Of a stretch of 64,000 nt of DNA, positions 25,444 to 34,320 are shown piece after piece. Under the pieces are notes generated by a model. The model saw only the letters and a program-made list of their open reading frames with translations, was not told where the DNA came from and searched no databases. A program made the translations under genes and the position numbers. This stretch comes from Nostoc sp. UHCC 0926 (GTDB lineage: Bacteria > Cyanobacteriota > Cyanobacteriia > Cyanobacteriales > Nostocaceae). The stretch is taken from assembly GCF_028623165.1 (NCBI RefSeq), contig NZ_CP117768.1:5150001-5214000 (forward strand). The letters run 5' to 3'. Position 1 is the stretch's first letter. Each line of letters begins with the position of its first letter.

Positions 25444-26298
25444 ATGACAAATCCGACAGCAACATTGCTGATTTCCTGCCCAGATCAACGGGGACTAGTG
25501 GCAAAAATTGCCAATTTCATCTATTCTAATGGTGGTAATATTATTCATGCAGATCAGCATACAGACTTTGCTGCTGGGTTATTCCTTACTCGCATTGAAT
25601 GGCAGTTAGATGGGTTTAATTTACCGCGAGAATTTATTGCACCTGCTTTTAATGCAATCGCACAACCTTTAGACGCTAAATGGGAAATACGTTTTTCTGA
25701 TACTATACCACGCATTGCTATTTGGGTAAGTCGGCAAGACCATTGTCTATTTGACTTAATTTGGCGACAACGCGCTAAAGAATTTATTGCTGAAATTCCT
25801 TTAATTATTAGTAACCATTCTAATTTAAAGGTAGTGGCAGAACAATTTAATATCGACTTTCAGCACGTTTCCATTACTAAAGACAATAAATTAGAACAAG
25901 AAGCCCAACAACTAGAATTACTCCGCCAGTACAAAATAGATTTAGTTGTATTGGCAAAATATATGCAGATTGTTAGTGCAAATTTTATTAATCAATTTCC
26001 GCAAATTATTAATATTCATCATTCATTTTTACCAGCTTTTATCGGAGCCAATCCCTATCACCGAGCTTTTGAACGTGGGGTAAAAATTATTGGGGCAACG
26101 GCGCATTATGCCACTGCTGATTTAGATGCAGGCCCGATTATTGAACAGGATGTGGTGCGAGTTAGTCACCGTGATGAAATTGATGATCTGGTGAGAAAAG
26201 GGAAAGATTTGGAGAGAGTTGTATTAGCAAGAGCGGTGCGATCGCACTTGCAAAATCGTATATTAGTATATGGTAATAGAACAGTAGTATTTGAGTAA
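25444..26298 (+). CDS. purU: Formyltetrahydrofolate deformylase
   Basis: A 284-residue enzyme that hydrolyses 10-formyl-THF to THF and formate, balancing one-carbon pools and supplying formate to PurT. An N-terminal ACT domain (ATLLISCPDQRGLVAKIANF) precedes the formyltransferase domain. The active-site region INIHHSFLPAFIGANPYHRA (Asn-His-His) and the ATAHYATADLDAGPII motif are intact. Length is normal. Both flanks carry copies of repeat R5; the downstream one is a hairpin that could end the transcript. Confidence 0.94.
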   Translation: MTNPTATLLISCPDQRGLVAKIANFIYSNGGNIIHADQHTDFAAGLFLTRIEWQLDGFNLPREFIAPAFNAIAQPLDAKWEIRFSDTIPRIAIWVSRQDHCLFDLIWRQRAKEFIAEIPLIISNHSNLKVVAEQFNIDFQHVSITKDNKLEQEAQQLELLRQYKIDLVVLAKYMQIVSANFINQFPQIINIHHSFLPAFIGANPYHRAFERGVKIIGATAHYATADLDAGPIIEQDVVRVSHRDEIDDLVRKGKDLERVVLARAVRSHLQNRILVYGNRTVVFE

Positions 26299-26323
26299 AT
26301 GATGCTCAGGCAAATGCAAGTCG

Positions 26324-26364
26324 TGGCTATACAAACAAAGTCCGCCTAAGCGGACTTTAGAAAA
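26324..26364 (+). repeat. Dispersed repeat R5, copy 2, with strong hairpin
   Basis: AAAGTCCGC and GCGGACTTT (26337-26358) form a perfect 9-bp stem with a 4-nt loop, 38 bp after the purU stop, followed by AGAAAAAT. It may act as a transcript 3' end although the T-run is missing. Confidence 0.7.
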
Positions 26365-26550
26365 ATAGTTATTTCCAGAATTGCCGTAGCTGTTTTAATT
26401 AGCGAAACTTTTGTAAAAGTTCTTCATTTCTAGTCAAATGCCAGTGCGGGAAATTACATCGTCAAGGGATTTGTAAAGAACACTTGATACAGAAGGTGTC
26501 TGATCGCCTCATAATGAAGAAAGATTAAGCAGATTCTCAGAAAACTCTCA

Positions 26551-27234
26551 ATGAGCCAGACTAGTCTAAATTTAGTTGCAATATCTATCTTTCTGATGAC
26601 CCTATCGGTACTGCTGGGGCCATTCTTAAACTTATCGCCAGCAGTACCGGCACTTGCTACTTTCACCATCTTAGGCATAGCTACGTTAGATAGTTTCAGC
26701 TTGCAAGGCAAGGGTGGTACTATCTTTTTAGATTGGATTGCTAGTTTTTCAAGTGAACACCGCGATCGCATCGTCCACCACGAAGCAGGGCATTTTTTGG
26801 TTGCTTACCTGTTGGGTATTCCCGTTACCGGCTACACACTCAGCGCTTGGGAAGCCTGGAAACAGGGGCAATCTGGGCAAGGCGGCGTTAGCTTTGATGA
26901 TGGCGAATTAGCATCTCAACTAAAAGTGGGTAAAATCAGTGCCCAAATGCTAGACCGCTACTGCACTGTTTGGATGGCGGGTATTGCTGCTGAAACTCTA
27001 ATTTTTAATAATGCTGAAGGTGGATCTGATGATAAAAACAAGCTGATAGGAGTATTGACAATTTTGGGATTTTCTGAATCAGTTTATCAGCAGAAACTAC
27101 GGTTTCATATCCTCCAGGCAAAAACCTTACTGCAAGAAAATTGGTCTAGCTACGAGGCTTTAGTTAATGCCATGCGACAACGTACTTCGGTAGAAGATTG
27201 TCATGTTGAGTTAGGAGTAGGGAGTAGGGAGTAG
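26551..27234 (+). CDS. Membrane M41-like zinc protease lacking an AAA domain
   Basis: A 227-residue protein with two N-terminal hydrophobic segments (about 8-28 and 30-50) and an FtsH-like peptidase domain. The zinc motif HEAGH is at residues 77-81, and the second part (TVWMAGIAAETLIFNNAEGG) contains the downstream M41 helix. There is no ATPase module, unlike FtsH (about 600 residues). Such FtsH-protease-only proteins are conserved in cyanobacteria and plastids. The last residues (GVGSRE) come from a GGGAGTAGGGAGTAGG repeat overrunning the 3' end. Confidence 0.85.
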   Translation: MSQTSLNLVAISIFLMTLSVLLGPFLNLSPAVPALATFTILGIATLDSFSLQGKGGTIFLDWIASFSSEHRDRIVHHEAGHFLVAYLLGIPVTGYTLSAWEAWKQGQSGQGGVSFDDGELASQLKVGKISAQMLDRYCTVWMAGIAAETLIFNNAEGGSDDKNKLIGVLTILGFSESVYQQKLRFHILQAKTLLQENWSSYEALVNAMRQRTSVEDCHVELGVGSRE

Positions 27235-27239
27235 GTAGT

Positions 27240-28283
27240 TCACGAAGAAACAGCTTTCAAACGTGAGACATGAGGTATGTAGTTGGAGTTAATAACCCGA
27301 TTACGTCCAGCAGTTTTAGCCTGTAACAGACATTGATCGGCACGATACAGCAGACTCTCTCCTTGAGCATCATCCTCAGCTTGCAGACAGGCTGTGCCCA
27401 GACTAATGGTGATATTAATTGTCAGTTTATTGCTGAGTGCAAATGGTTTGTCGCTGACTAAGCGATTGAGACGACGGGCCACTGATAGTGCTTCGTCGTC
27501 GGTAGTGTTAGCCAGAAGAATCACAAATTCTTCGCCACCATAGCGGAATGCTGTGTCTTGAGAGCGTAGATTGTGTTGCAGACGCTGACACAGCAACTGC
27601 AAGACGCGATCGCCTACTAAATGCCCGTGAGTATCGTTAACTTTCTTGAAATGATCTATATCCAGAATAATTAAACTCAGGGAAGTTTTTTGAGTCCTAG
27701 CTGTTTTAATTTCTCTGGGTAAGTCCCATGCTAAAGCGCGACGATTTTTTAATTCTGTCAAGGAATCGCCTAAGGCGATCGCTGATAACATATCATTTGT
27801 CCGAATCAAATCTTGGTATTTTTGCGCTTTCCGCAAGCCAACAGTTAATTGAGCAAGTATTAAGCCGTGGTTAGCGGTCAACTCTGCTAAGGTATAGTCT
27901 GTTTTTTCTTCAATAAGATACCAAATATAAGCATCGGCTCCTTGCTTTAATGCCGCAGCACTCATCTCCAATTCCCTTTGCCAACCATACTTATTTCTAT
28001 CAGTAAGCTGCTGGGGACGATCCTCAAACAGAATACAGTATATCCAGGATAGTTTTGTCTGCTTTTTCAACCAACTGCACAGTTTTATACTGCCATCTAG
28101 GCTAGCCTGCACAAATATTATATCGGGGGGCGTCATTTGAATTCGCGACACTGCCTGATTAAGATTGTCTATAACTTCTACACTAAAAGCAGTCGCATAA
28201 CGGATCTGATCTGGAAGTGTGGCGCTAAAGTTATTCTTTCCAAAGACCAGAATAGAAATATTCCTTGCTTTATTTTTTATCAT
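27240..28283 (-). CDS. Diguanylate cyclase (GGDEF) with receiver-like N-terminus
   Basis: A 347-residue cytoplasmic signalling protein. Residues 1-150 look like a divergent response-regulator receiver domain (ISILVFGKNNF..., PPDIIFVQASLDGSIKLCSW) in which the phospho-acceptor position is unclear. A helical linker leads to a GGDEF domain from about 165, with the active loop RYGGEEF near residue 247 and the IDHFKKVNDTHGH substrate motif. GGEEF is a catalytically competent variant, so it should make cyclic di-GMP. It ends 5 bp from the stop of the convergent protease gene. Confidence 0.92.
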   Translation of the reverse strand: MIKNKARNISILVFGKNNFSATLPDQIRYATAFSVEVIDNLNQAVSRIQMTPPDIIFVQASLDGSIKLCSWLKKQTKLSWIYCILFEDRPQQLTDRNKYGWQRELEMSAAALKQGADAYIWYLIEEKTDYTLAELTANHGLILAQLTVGLRKAQKYQDLIRTNDMLSAIALGDSLTELKNRRALAWDLPREIKTARTQKTSLSLIILDIDHFKKVNDTHGHLVGDRVLQLLCQRLQHNLRSQDTAFRYGGEEFVILLANTTDDEALSVARRLNRLVSDKPFALSNKLTINITISLGTACLQAEDDAQGESLLYRADQCLLQAKTAGRNRVINSNYIPHVSRLKAVSS

Positions 28284-28939
28284 ATTTAAATTTTCAAGAG
28301 ATTAACTTAGTAAAACTTGCTGGAATTGTTGCTTAATACTAAATATGATATTTTTGACTGAGTTATGTTTCTTGACATCTCGTTTTTTTGACACTAAATT
28401 CACAATAATTTTCCAAGTTAAATATCCTCTTAAGACTTGACATTTATTACTAGACTTTCTAAAAGCTTCACTTCTGACAACTAATGTCTTCTTTACAGAA
28501 TATTTTTAAATCAGTAAAACTACTGAATATTATTTGCATGTCAAAAAACTCTTACAGTAGTTTCTTAAGTGTTATTTTTCTGAGGTAATTACCAAAATAA
28601 ATAGTTTGTAATAACCGCCACATTAGGCAGCCATTTTTCTTCATATAAAGAAAAATAAATTATAAAAGCTAATATTTTCTCATTGAATTAAAAATATTAT
28701 TACCGATAGGGCACTTCAGCCTTTTTCCTTAAGGAATCAGCTTTTATCAAGTATTAAGGTAGGAATTGAATTACAAAAAAAACGCTAATCAAATAGGTAG
28801 CGAAACCCACCCAAACTAAGGTAAGTAGCTTTCTGCCACTAACATCATTACGATTACAAATCGAATTTATAGCATAAAAAATCTCCAATCTAAGTAAGGT
28901 CTGAACCCAAGTATCACAATGTGTTAGAAGGAGAAAAAA
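28284..28939. other. AT-rich intergenic region, no gene seen
   Basis: More than 600 bp of low-G+C sequence with many stops in all frames. It would hold the diguanylate cyclase promoter on the left and the leader of the 31-residue ORF on the right. No repeats of the families found elsewhere in the window are seen here. Confidence 0.5.
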
Positions 28940-29035
28940 ATGTCTCTGTTTAAGCTTTATCTGTGTTTGTTTGTCTACTTAATTCACATCTTTTTTAATT
29001 ACCCCCAACATCATAAATCTAGAAAACAAAGCTAA
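28940..29035 (+). CDS. Small hydrophobic protein (31 aa)
   Basis: An ATG frame of 31 codons: MSLFKLYLCLFVYLIHIFFN followed by YPQHHKSRKQS. A strong Shine-Dalgarno (AGAAGGAG) lies 8 nt upstream, better than most start sites in the window. It predicts one transmembrane helix (about 4-20) and a basic C-terminal tail, the typical shape of single-pass small membrane proteins. No family is recognised. Support comes from the ribosome-binding site and topology only. Confidence 0.5.
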   Translation: MSLFKLYLCLFVYLIHIFFNYPQHHKSRKQS

Positions 29036-29181
29036 ATAAAAAACTCCATCTCAAAACCTACCCCTAATGTGGGAATATTAGTTCGATTCCGCCTAGAGAA
29101 AGGGTGGAAAAATATAAAAAAATTTTGTTAGCGTAGCCTGAGATATTAAAATCTAAACTTTTGTGAAAAGCTAGAATCAGA

Positions 29182-29382
29182 TCAATAACCTTCAACAGCG
29201 TAACCAGCAGCAACAATTACCTGTTTGATTGACTCCTCAGAAGCTGCGGATTCTACCGTGACAGTTTTAGCATTAACATCGACATCCACCTTGGCTTCAG
29301 GTTCCATAACGTGGATAGATTCAGTAATTGTTTCTGCACATCCCTCACAAGCAATATTTGATACTTTCAGCTTTAGTGCCAT
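29182..29382 (-). CDS. Heavy-metal-associated (HMA) copper chaperone-like protein
   Basis: A 66-residue single HMA domain of the Atx1/CopZ type. The metal loop is IACEGCAET (residues 11-19), giving CxxC with Ile in place of the usual Met. The rest (VDVDVNAKTVTVES, IKQVIVAAGYAVEGY) fits the ferredoxin-like fold. In cyanobacteria Atx1 delivers copper to P-type ATPases for plastocyanin supply. Transcribed divergently from alaS. Confidence 0.88.
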   Translation of the reverse strand: MALKLKVSNIACEGCAETITESIHVMEPEAKVDVDVNAKTVTVESAASEESIKQVIVAAGYAVEGY

Positions 29383-29633
29383 TTGTTACCTCACTAGGAA
29401 AATTATAAATCATTTCTTAAGAATTAATCTTAACCATCAAAATGCGCTCCTGCATCCTACTAAAGTAAGGTAGTGGTGTAAGAGCATCACAATAACTGTA
29501 CACAGCTTATCGACTGCTACAATTCGCCAGCACTAATATGAAACAAAATGCAAGAATATATAAAGCTATTTATGAAAATACACCTACCTAGTGCCGCTAC
29601 GCCCAAGTCTAAAGTCTAAAGTTAAAAACACCC

Positions 29634-32396
29634 ATGTCTTCAAATCCTCAGTACCTAAGCGGTAACGAAATTCGCAACATATTCCTCGACTTCTTTGCCC
29701 AACGGAAACACCAAATTCTCCCAAGTGCCTCCCTCGTGCCAGAAGACCCAACCGTGCTGCTGACGATCGCGGGGATGCTACCATTTAAGCCAATATTCTT
29801 GGGGCAACGCACACCAGAGTTTAAGCGGGCTACGACTTCGCAAAAGTGTATCCGTACCAACGACATCGAAAACGTCGGACGCACCAAACGGCATCACACG
29901 TTTTTTGAGATGCTGGGCAATTTCAGCTTTGGTGATTATTTTAAAGAACAAGCGATCGCTTGGGGTTGGGAAATCTCCACACAAGTCTTTGGTTTTTCCC
30001 CCCAAAATCTCGTCGTCAGCGTTTTTGAAGAAGATGATGAAGCTTTTGGTATCTGGCGTGATCAAATCGGTGTGCCGATAGCGAGAATTAAACGCCTGGG
30101 CGAAGATGATAACTTTTGGGTATCTGGGCCAACTGGGCCTTGCGGGCCTTGTTCAGAAATATATTACGACTTCCACCCAGAACGCGGTGACGAAAATATA
30201 GATTTAGAAGACGATTCCCGGTTCATCGAGTTTTACAACCTCGTCTTCATGCAATATAACCGGGATGCTTCCGGCAATTTAACGCCGCTGCAAAATAAGA
30301 ACATCGACACCGGCATGGGTTTGGAGAGAATGGCGCAAATCCTCCAAAAAGTGCCCAATAACTACGAAACTGACCTAATTTTCCCAATTATCCAAACAGC
30401 CGCGCAAATTGCTGGGATTGACTACCACAGCAGCGACGAAAAAACCAAAGTCTCTCTGAAAGTCATTGGTGATCATGTTCGTTCTGTTGTCCACATGATC
30501 GCCGATGAAATTCGTGCTTCCAACGTGGGACGGGGTTATGTGCTGCGGCGATTAATTCGGCGCGTGGTGCGTCATGGGCGATTAATTGGGATTTCTGACG
30601 AATTTACTACCCAAGTTGCCGAAACTGCGATCGCTCTTTCTGAATCAGCTTACCCCAATGTGCGCCAACGGGAAGCAGCAATTAAAGCTGAGTTGCAACG
30701 GGAAGAATCTAATTTCCTCACCACTCTGGATAGAGGCGAAAAACTGCTAGCTACTATCATTAAAACCAAAACAGTAGATTTGCCAGCAAATTCATCTCCA
30801 AATGTTTTGCCATCGCCAATTGATCCTGAAGCTTATGCTCAATACATGGAGATGAAAAATAAAAATAAATCTCCAGGACTATCCGGAATTAATGCTGAAG
30901 ATGCCTATCGTATCACTGGAGATGAAGCTTTTACCTTGTATGATACCTACGGTTTCCCTCTGGAACTTACCCAAGAAATCGCGGAAGAACATGGACTAAA
31001 GGTTGATGTTAAGGGTTTCAGTGTAGAAATGGAAAAGCAGCGAACTCGCGCCAAGGAAGCACACGAAACCATTGATTTAACTGTTCAAGGTTCTCTAGAC
31101 AAACTTGCAGAACATATCCACGCCACAGAGTTTATCGGTTATGACCAAACAGCAACAACCGCGAAAGTTGAAGTTTTGCTAGTAAGTGGTGTTTCGCAAG
31201 AGCAAGTAGAAGCGGGAACAGAGGTGCAAATTGTCCTTGACAAAACGCCATTTTATGCTGAATCCGGGGGACAAATCGGCGATCGCGGTTATATCTCTGG
31301 TGATGGTATTCTAGTCCGGGTGGAAGATATGAAGAAAGAATCTGATTTCTTTGTTCACTTCGGACGCATCGAACGCGGTACACTGCGCGTCGGTGATCAT
31401 GTTACAGCCCAAATTGATCCAGCTTGTCGGCGTCGTGCCCAAGCTAACCATACCGCAACGCACCTGTTGCAAGCGGCGTTGAAGAAAATTGTTGATGATG
31501 GCATATCTCAAGCTGGTTCTCTAGTTTCCTTTGACAGGTTGCGCTTTGACTTCAACTGTCCCCGCCCGTTAACAGCAGAGGAAGTGCAACAAGTTGAGGA
31601 ACAGGTGAACACTTGGATTGCTGAAGCACATGCTGCAAAAGTGGAAGTATTACCTTTAGCAGAGGCGAAAGCTAGGGGTGCTGTTGCTATGTTCGGCGAA
31701 AAATACGGCGAGGAAGTGCGGGTGATTGACTTCCCTAGCGTATCAATGGAACTGTGCGGTGGAACGCATGTCAGTAATACTGCTGAAATTGGTGTGTTCA
31801 AGATTATCTCAGAAGCTGGCGTAGCTTCTGGGGTGCGGCGCATTGAAGCTGTTTCGGGGCCGGCAATCCTAGATTATCTCAACCTTCGGGATAAAGTAGT
31901 TAAAGATTTGAGCGATCGCTTTAAAGTTAAACCCGAAGAACTACCAGATAGAATCACAAGTCTGCAAAGCGAACTCAGAACCAGCCAGAAGGAACTGGAA
32001 ACCTTGAAGGTACAGCTAGCGATCGCAAAATCTGACAGCCTGCTGCAAACAGCCCAAACTGTAGGCGATTATAAAATCATCGTCGCCCAATTAGAAGACG
32101 TTGATCCAGAATCATTGAAAACCGCAGCCGAACGCTTGCTGCAAAAAATCGGTAATGGTGCAGTGGTGCTGGGTTCTGTTCCTGAACCAGGAAAAGTCAG
32201 CATAGTTGCAGCTTTTAGTCAAGAGGTGAACAAAAAAGGTTTGCAAGCTGGTAAATTTGTCGGTGCGATCGCTAAAATCTGCGGTGGCGGTGGCGGTGGA
32301 AGACCGAACTTAGCCCAAGCAGGCGGACGCGATGCGAGTAAATTACCAGAAGCCTTGGAACAAGCAGAAAGTGAGTTAAAGTCCGCGTTGAGTTAA
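29634..32396 (+). CDS. alaS: Alanine-tRNA ligase
   Basis: A 920-residue class II aminoacyl-tRNA synthetase. The aminoacylation core is at the N-terminus (EIRNIFLDFFAQRKHQILPS; TSQKCIRTNDIENVGRTKRH). The editing site has HTATH (about 606-610) and CGGTH (about 708-712), and the C-Ala domain ends with GGGGGGRPNLAQAGG. It is about 40 residues longer than usual. The extra sequence appears to lie near residues 375-425 (VDLPANSSPNVLPSPIDPEA...), between DRGEKLL and GDEAFTLYDTYGFP. The ATG at 29634 lies right after an AAGTCTAAAGTCTAAAGTT repeat and has no clear Shine-Dalgarno. Confidence 0.96.
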   Translation: MSSNPQYLSGNEIRNIFLDFFAQRKHQILPSASLVPEDPTVLLTIAGMLPFKPIFLGQRTPEFKRATTSQKCIRTNDIENVGRTKRHHTFFEMLGNFSFGDYFKEQAIAWGWEISTQVFGFSPQNLVVSVFEEDDEAFGIWRDQIGVPIARIKRLGEDDNFWVSGPTGPCGPCSEIYYDFHPERGDENIDLEDDSRFIEFYNLVFMQYNRDASGNLTPLQNKNIDTGMGLERMAQILQKVPNNYETDLIFPIIQTAAQIAGIDYHSSDEKTKVSLKVIGDHVRSVVHMIADEIRASNVGRGYVLRRLIRRVVRHGRLIGISDEFTTQVAETAIALSESAYPNVRQREAAIKAELQREESNFLTTLDRGEKLLATIIKTKTVDLPANSSPNVLPSPIDPEAYAQYMEMKNKNKSPGLSGINAEDAYRITGDEAFTLYDTYGFPLELTQEIAEEHGLKVDVKGFSVEMEKQRTRAKEAHETIDLTVQGSLDKLAEHIHATEFIGYDQTATTAKVEVLLVSGVSQEQVEAGTEVQIVLDKTPFYAESGGQIGDRGYISGDGILVRVEDMKKESDFFVHFGRIERGTLRVGDHVTAQIDPACRRRAQANHTATHLLQAALKKIVDDGISQAGSLVSFDRLRFDFNCPRPLTAEEVQQVEEQVNTWIAEAHAAKVEVLPLAEAKARGAVAMFGEKYGEEVRVIDFPSVSMELCGGTHVSNTAEIGVFKIISEAGVASGVRRIEAVSGPAILDYLNLRDKVVKDLSDRFKVKPEELPDRITSLQSELRTSQKELETLKVQLAIAKSDSLLQTAQTVGDYKIIVAQLEDVDPESLKTAAERLLQKIGNGAVVLGSVPEPGKVSIVAAFSQEVNKKGLQAGKFVGAIAKICGGGGGGRPNLAQAGGRDASKLPEALEQAESELKSALS

Positions 32397-32422
32397 CCAT
32401 CTTCCTCACTTTAAGAATTACT

Positions 32423-32445
32423 CCCCTTCCCTTGCAAGGAAGGGG
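32423..32445 (+). terminator. Hairpin terminator after alaS
   Basis: CCCCTTCC and GGAAGGGG pair as an 8-bp stem (loop CTTGCAA), followed by CTGTTCTTGTT. It lies 26 bp after the alaS stop. The T-tract is interrupted, so it is a probable rather than certain intrinsic terminator. The remaining sequence to 32687 shows no gene. Confidence 0.6.
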
Positions 32446-32687
32446 CTGTTCTTGTTAGGTCTATATTGAACTCAACCCAGAAGCGCTATTAGACATGAAA
32501 TGAATACAGCGATCGCAAGTCTAAGATAACCACTGCTATCTATAACTAGTTTATGCCTCTAAGGGACTTCCAAATAAAAATATCCCAAAACAGATGCAAA
32601 AATCCTCTCTATGTTCTCTGCGTCTGGAGTGGTTTGTTTCTTTGGATAATTTATTTATTGAAAATCTCTAATTCAACCCAATCTCAT

Positions 32688-33182
32688 CTATACCATCTCA
32701 AACTCTAATTGATGACTCTTAAAAAAATCATGAGTGAAATGATCCACTACGTTCGTATTAGCTAATTCCAAATTATAAAAATCCACAACTTCATGGTCAA
32801 AATGGGGGCCAGCGTGCCAAGTACCCTCATGTAGCTTGATAAAACAATTCCCTGGAATGCGAAAAGCAGCAATCTCTTCTAATGCAGGTTCATTCAGATC
32901 ATTATCAGGAGGACAAACTGCAATTAACCAATCCTTCCCTGACAAAGAACCCAGACATTGAGTGCATTGGACATGGCGAGTGATTTTATGAAACTTTCGC
33001 CCTCTCTTCTCCAATCGCATAACATAAAATCGTGGAATCCCGTTTTGCAGATTTAACTGGGCATCTTCCCCATCGTAAGCTTTGCCATCAAGACTTGCAA
33101 AAATTACCTGTCCATAACGACAAAAATTTTCAGAACTCACCCATTGTGCTTGCAATTGTTGCACTGTCTTTGATGTGCCCAT
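32688..33182 (-). CDS. Ureidoglycolate lyase (AllA)-like cupin protein
   Basis: A 164-residue protein of the AllA/ureidoglycolate hydrolase-like cupin family. It contains FYVMRLEKRGRKFHKITRHV, CLGSLSGKDWLIAVCPPDND and the His-rich KLHEGTWHAGPHFDHEVVDF stretch typical of the active site. True AllA releases glyoxylate from ureidoglycolate in purine degradation. No other allantoin genes are near, so the substrate could differ. The gene sits between alaS and the sigma factor gene. Confidence 0.8.
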   Translation of the reverse strand: MGTSKTVQQLQAQWVSSENFCRYGQVIFASLDGKAYDGEDAQLNLQNGIPRFYVMRLEKRGRKFHKITRHVQCTQCLGSLSGKDWLIAVCPPDNDLNEPALEEIAAFRIPGNCFIKLHEGTWHAGPHFDHEVVDFYNLELANTNVVDHFTHDFFKSHQLEFEMV

Positions 33183-33300
33183 ATAAAATCTTTTATAGAG
33201 ATTACTTAGGTTTATTGTCCCCCAAAATGACTGAATTTTATATAGCCATTCTGGTGACTTCCTGAATTTAAATGCTCTACATTATTGTGAAAAAATAACC

Positions 33301-34320
33301 TCAACTAGCTAGATAACTACGTACTTGTTCCTTTTGGCGGCGGAGGAGACTGAGAGCTTTTTGCTCAATCTGACGCACCCGTTCTCGACTAATACCCATG
33401 CGATCGCCAATCTGTGCTAAAGAAAGTTCATATCCATCACTCAGACCAAAGCGCAAGGTTAATATTTCTCGCTGCTGGGGAGACAGCTTTGCCAATAAGT
33501 CTTGTAAGTCTTGATGGAGAGATTCTTCAACGGCATAGTCTTCTGGAGAAGGGCCATCATCCTCCAGTATGTCCTGCAATTCTGTATCTTGTTGTTCACC
33601 AACTCGCGCCTCTAAGGAGAAGGGTTGACGGGCCAAGTATAAACACTCTCGAACTTGGCTGGGTGTCAAAGATAACGCCTTAGCAATTTCAGCAGTAGTG
33701 GGAACACGACCTAGCTGTTGAGATAATTCTCGCTGCACCCGTTTAATTTTATTCAGTTTCTCAAAGACGTGGATAGGTAAGCGAATTGTCCGTCCTTGTT
33801 GAGCGATCGCTCGTGTGATTCCTTGACGAATCCACCAGTAAGCATAGGTAGAAAACTTATAACCAAGAGCTGGATCAAATTTATCCACCCCTCGCTCTAA
33901 ACCCAAAGTACCTTCTTGAATTAAATCCATAAATTCCAGGTTGCGGTGCTGGTATTTCTTCGCTACTGCTACCACTAACCGGAGATTAGCCTGAATCATT
34001 TTCTGCTTGGCTTGGTGTCCTAAATTTAGCTGTTGCTCTAACACCTCAACACTTAACTCCACCTGATCTGCCCATTCTTGCAGCGTGGGTTCCTGCTTTA
34101 ATTTCACAGCCAATTCTTCCTTAGCAGCTAGTAAAATCATCATCTGCTGCACTTGTTGGGCAAAAATAACCTCTTGTTCGCGAGTCAACAAATCTACACG
34201 CCCGATCTCTTGCAGATAACTACGCACAATATCATCTGTAGCTCGAGGTTTTTTATCTGCGGCTAAACTTTTTTTCTTCGTTTTTTGAACTTCGGTATGT
34301 GGAGATGTTAAGTTGCTCAT
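33301..34320 (-). CDS. Group 2 RNA polymerase sigma factor (RpoD/SigA-like)
   Basis: A 339-residue sigma-70 family factor with regions 1.2 (DDIVRSYLQEIGRVDLLTRE, about 28-47), 2 (LRLVVAVAKKYQHRNLEFMD to YAYWWIRQGITRAIA), 3 (PIHVFEKLNKIKRVQREL) and 4 (REILTLRFGLSDG, RERVRQIEQKAL). It lacks the long region 1.1 of primary SigA and is short, which makes it a group 2 factor of the SigB/C/D/E set. I cannot say which. A >1.1-kb gene-free region lies upstream. Confidence 0.94.
   Translation of the reverse strand: MSNLTSPHTEVQKTKKKSLAADKKPRATDDIVRSYLQEIGRVDLLTREQEVIFAQQVQQMMILLAAKEELAVKLKQEPTLQEWADQVELSVEVLEQQLNLGHQAKQKMIQANLRLVVAVAKKYQHRNLEFMDLIQEGTLGLERGVDKFDPALGYKFSTYAYWWIRQGITRAIAQQGRTIRLPIHVFEKLNKIKRVQRELSQQLGRVPTTAEIAKALSLTPSQVRECLYLARQPFSLEARVGEQQDTELQDILEDDGPSPEDYAVEESLHQDLQDLLAKLSPQQREILTLRFGLSDGYELSLAQIGDRMGISRERVRQIEQKALSLLRRQKEQVRSYLAS

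Noticed and set aside
29055..29110. tRNA-like GTTCGATTCCGCC motif
   Set aside because: No T-stem pairing and no acceptor or anticodon arm around it.
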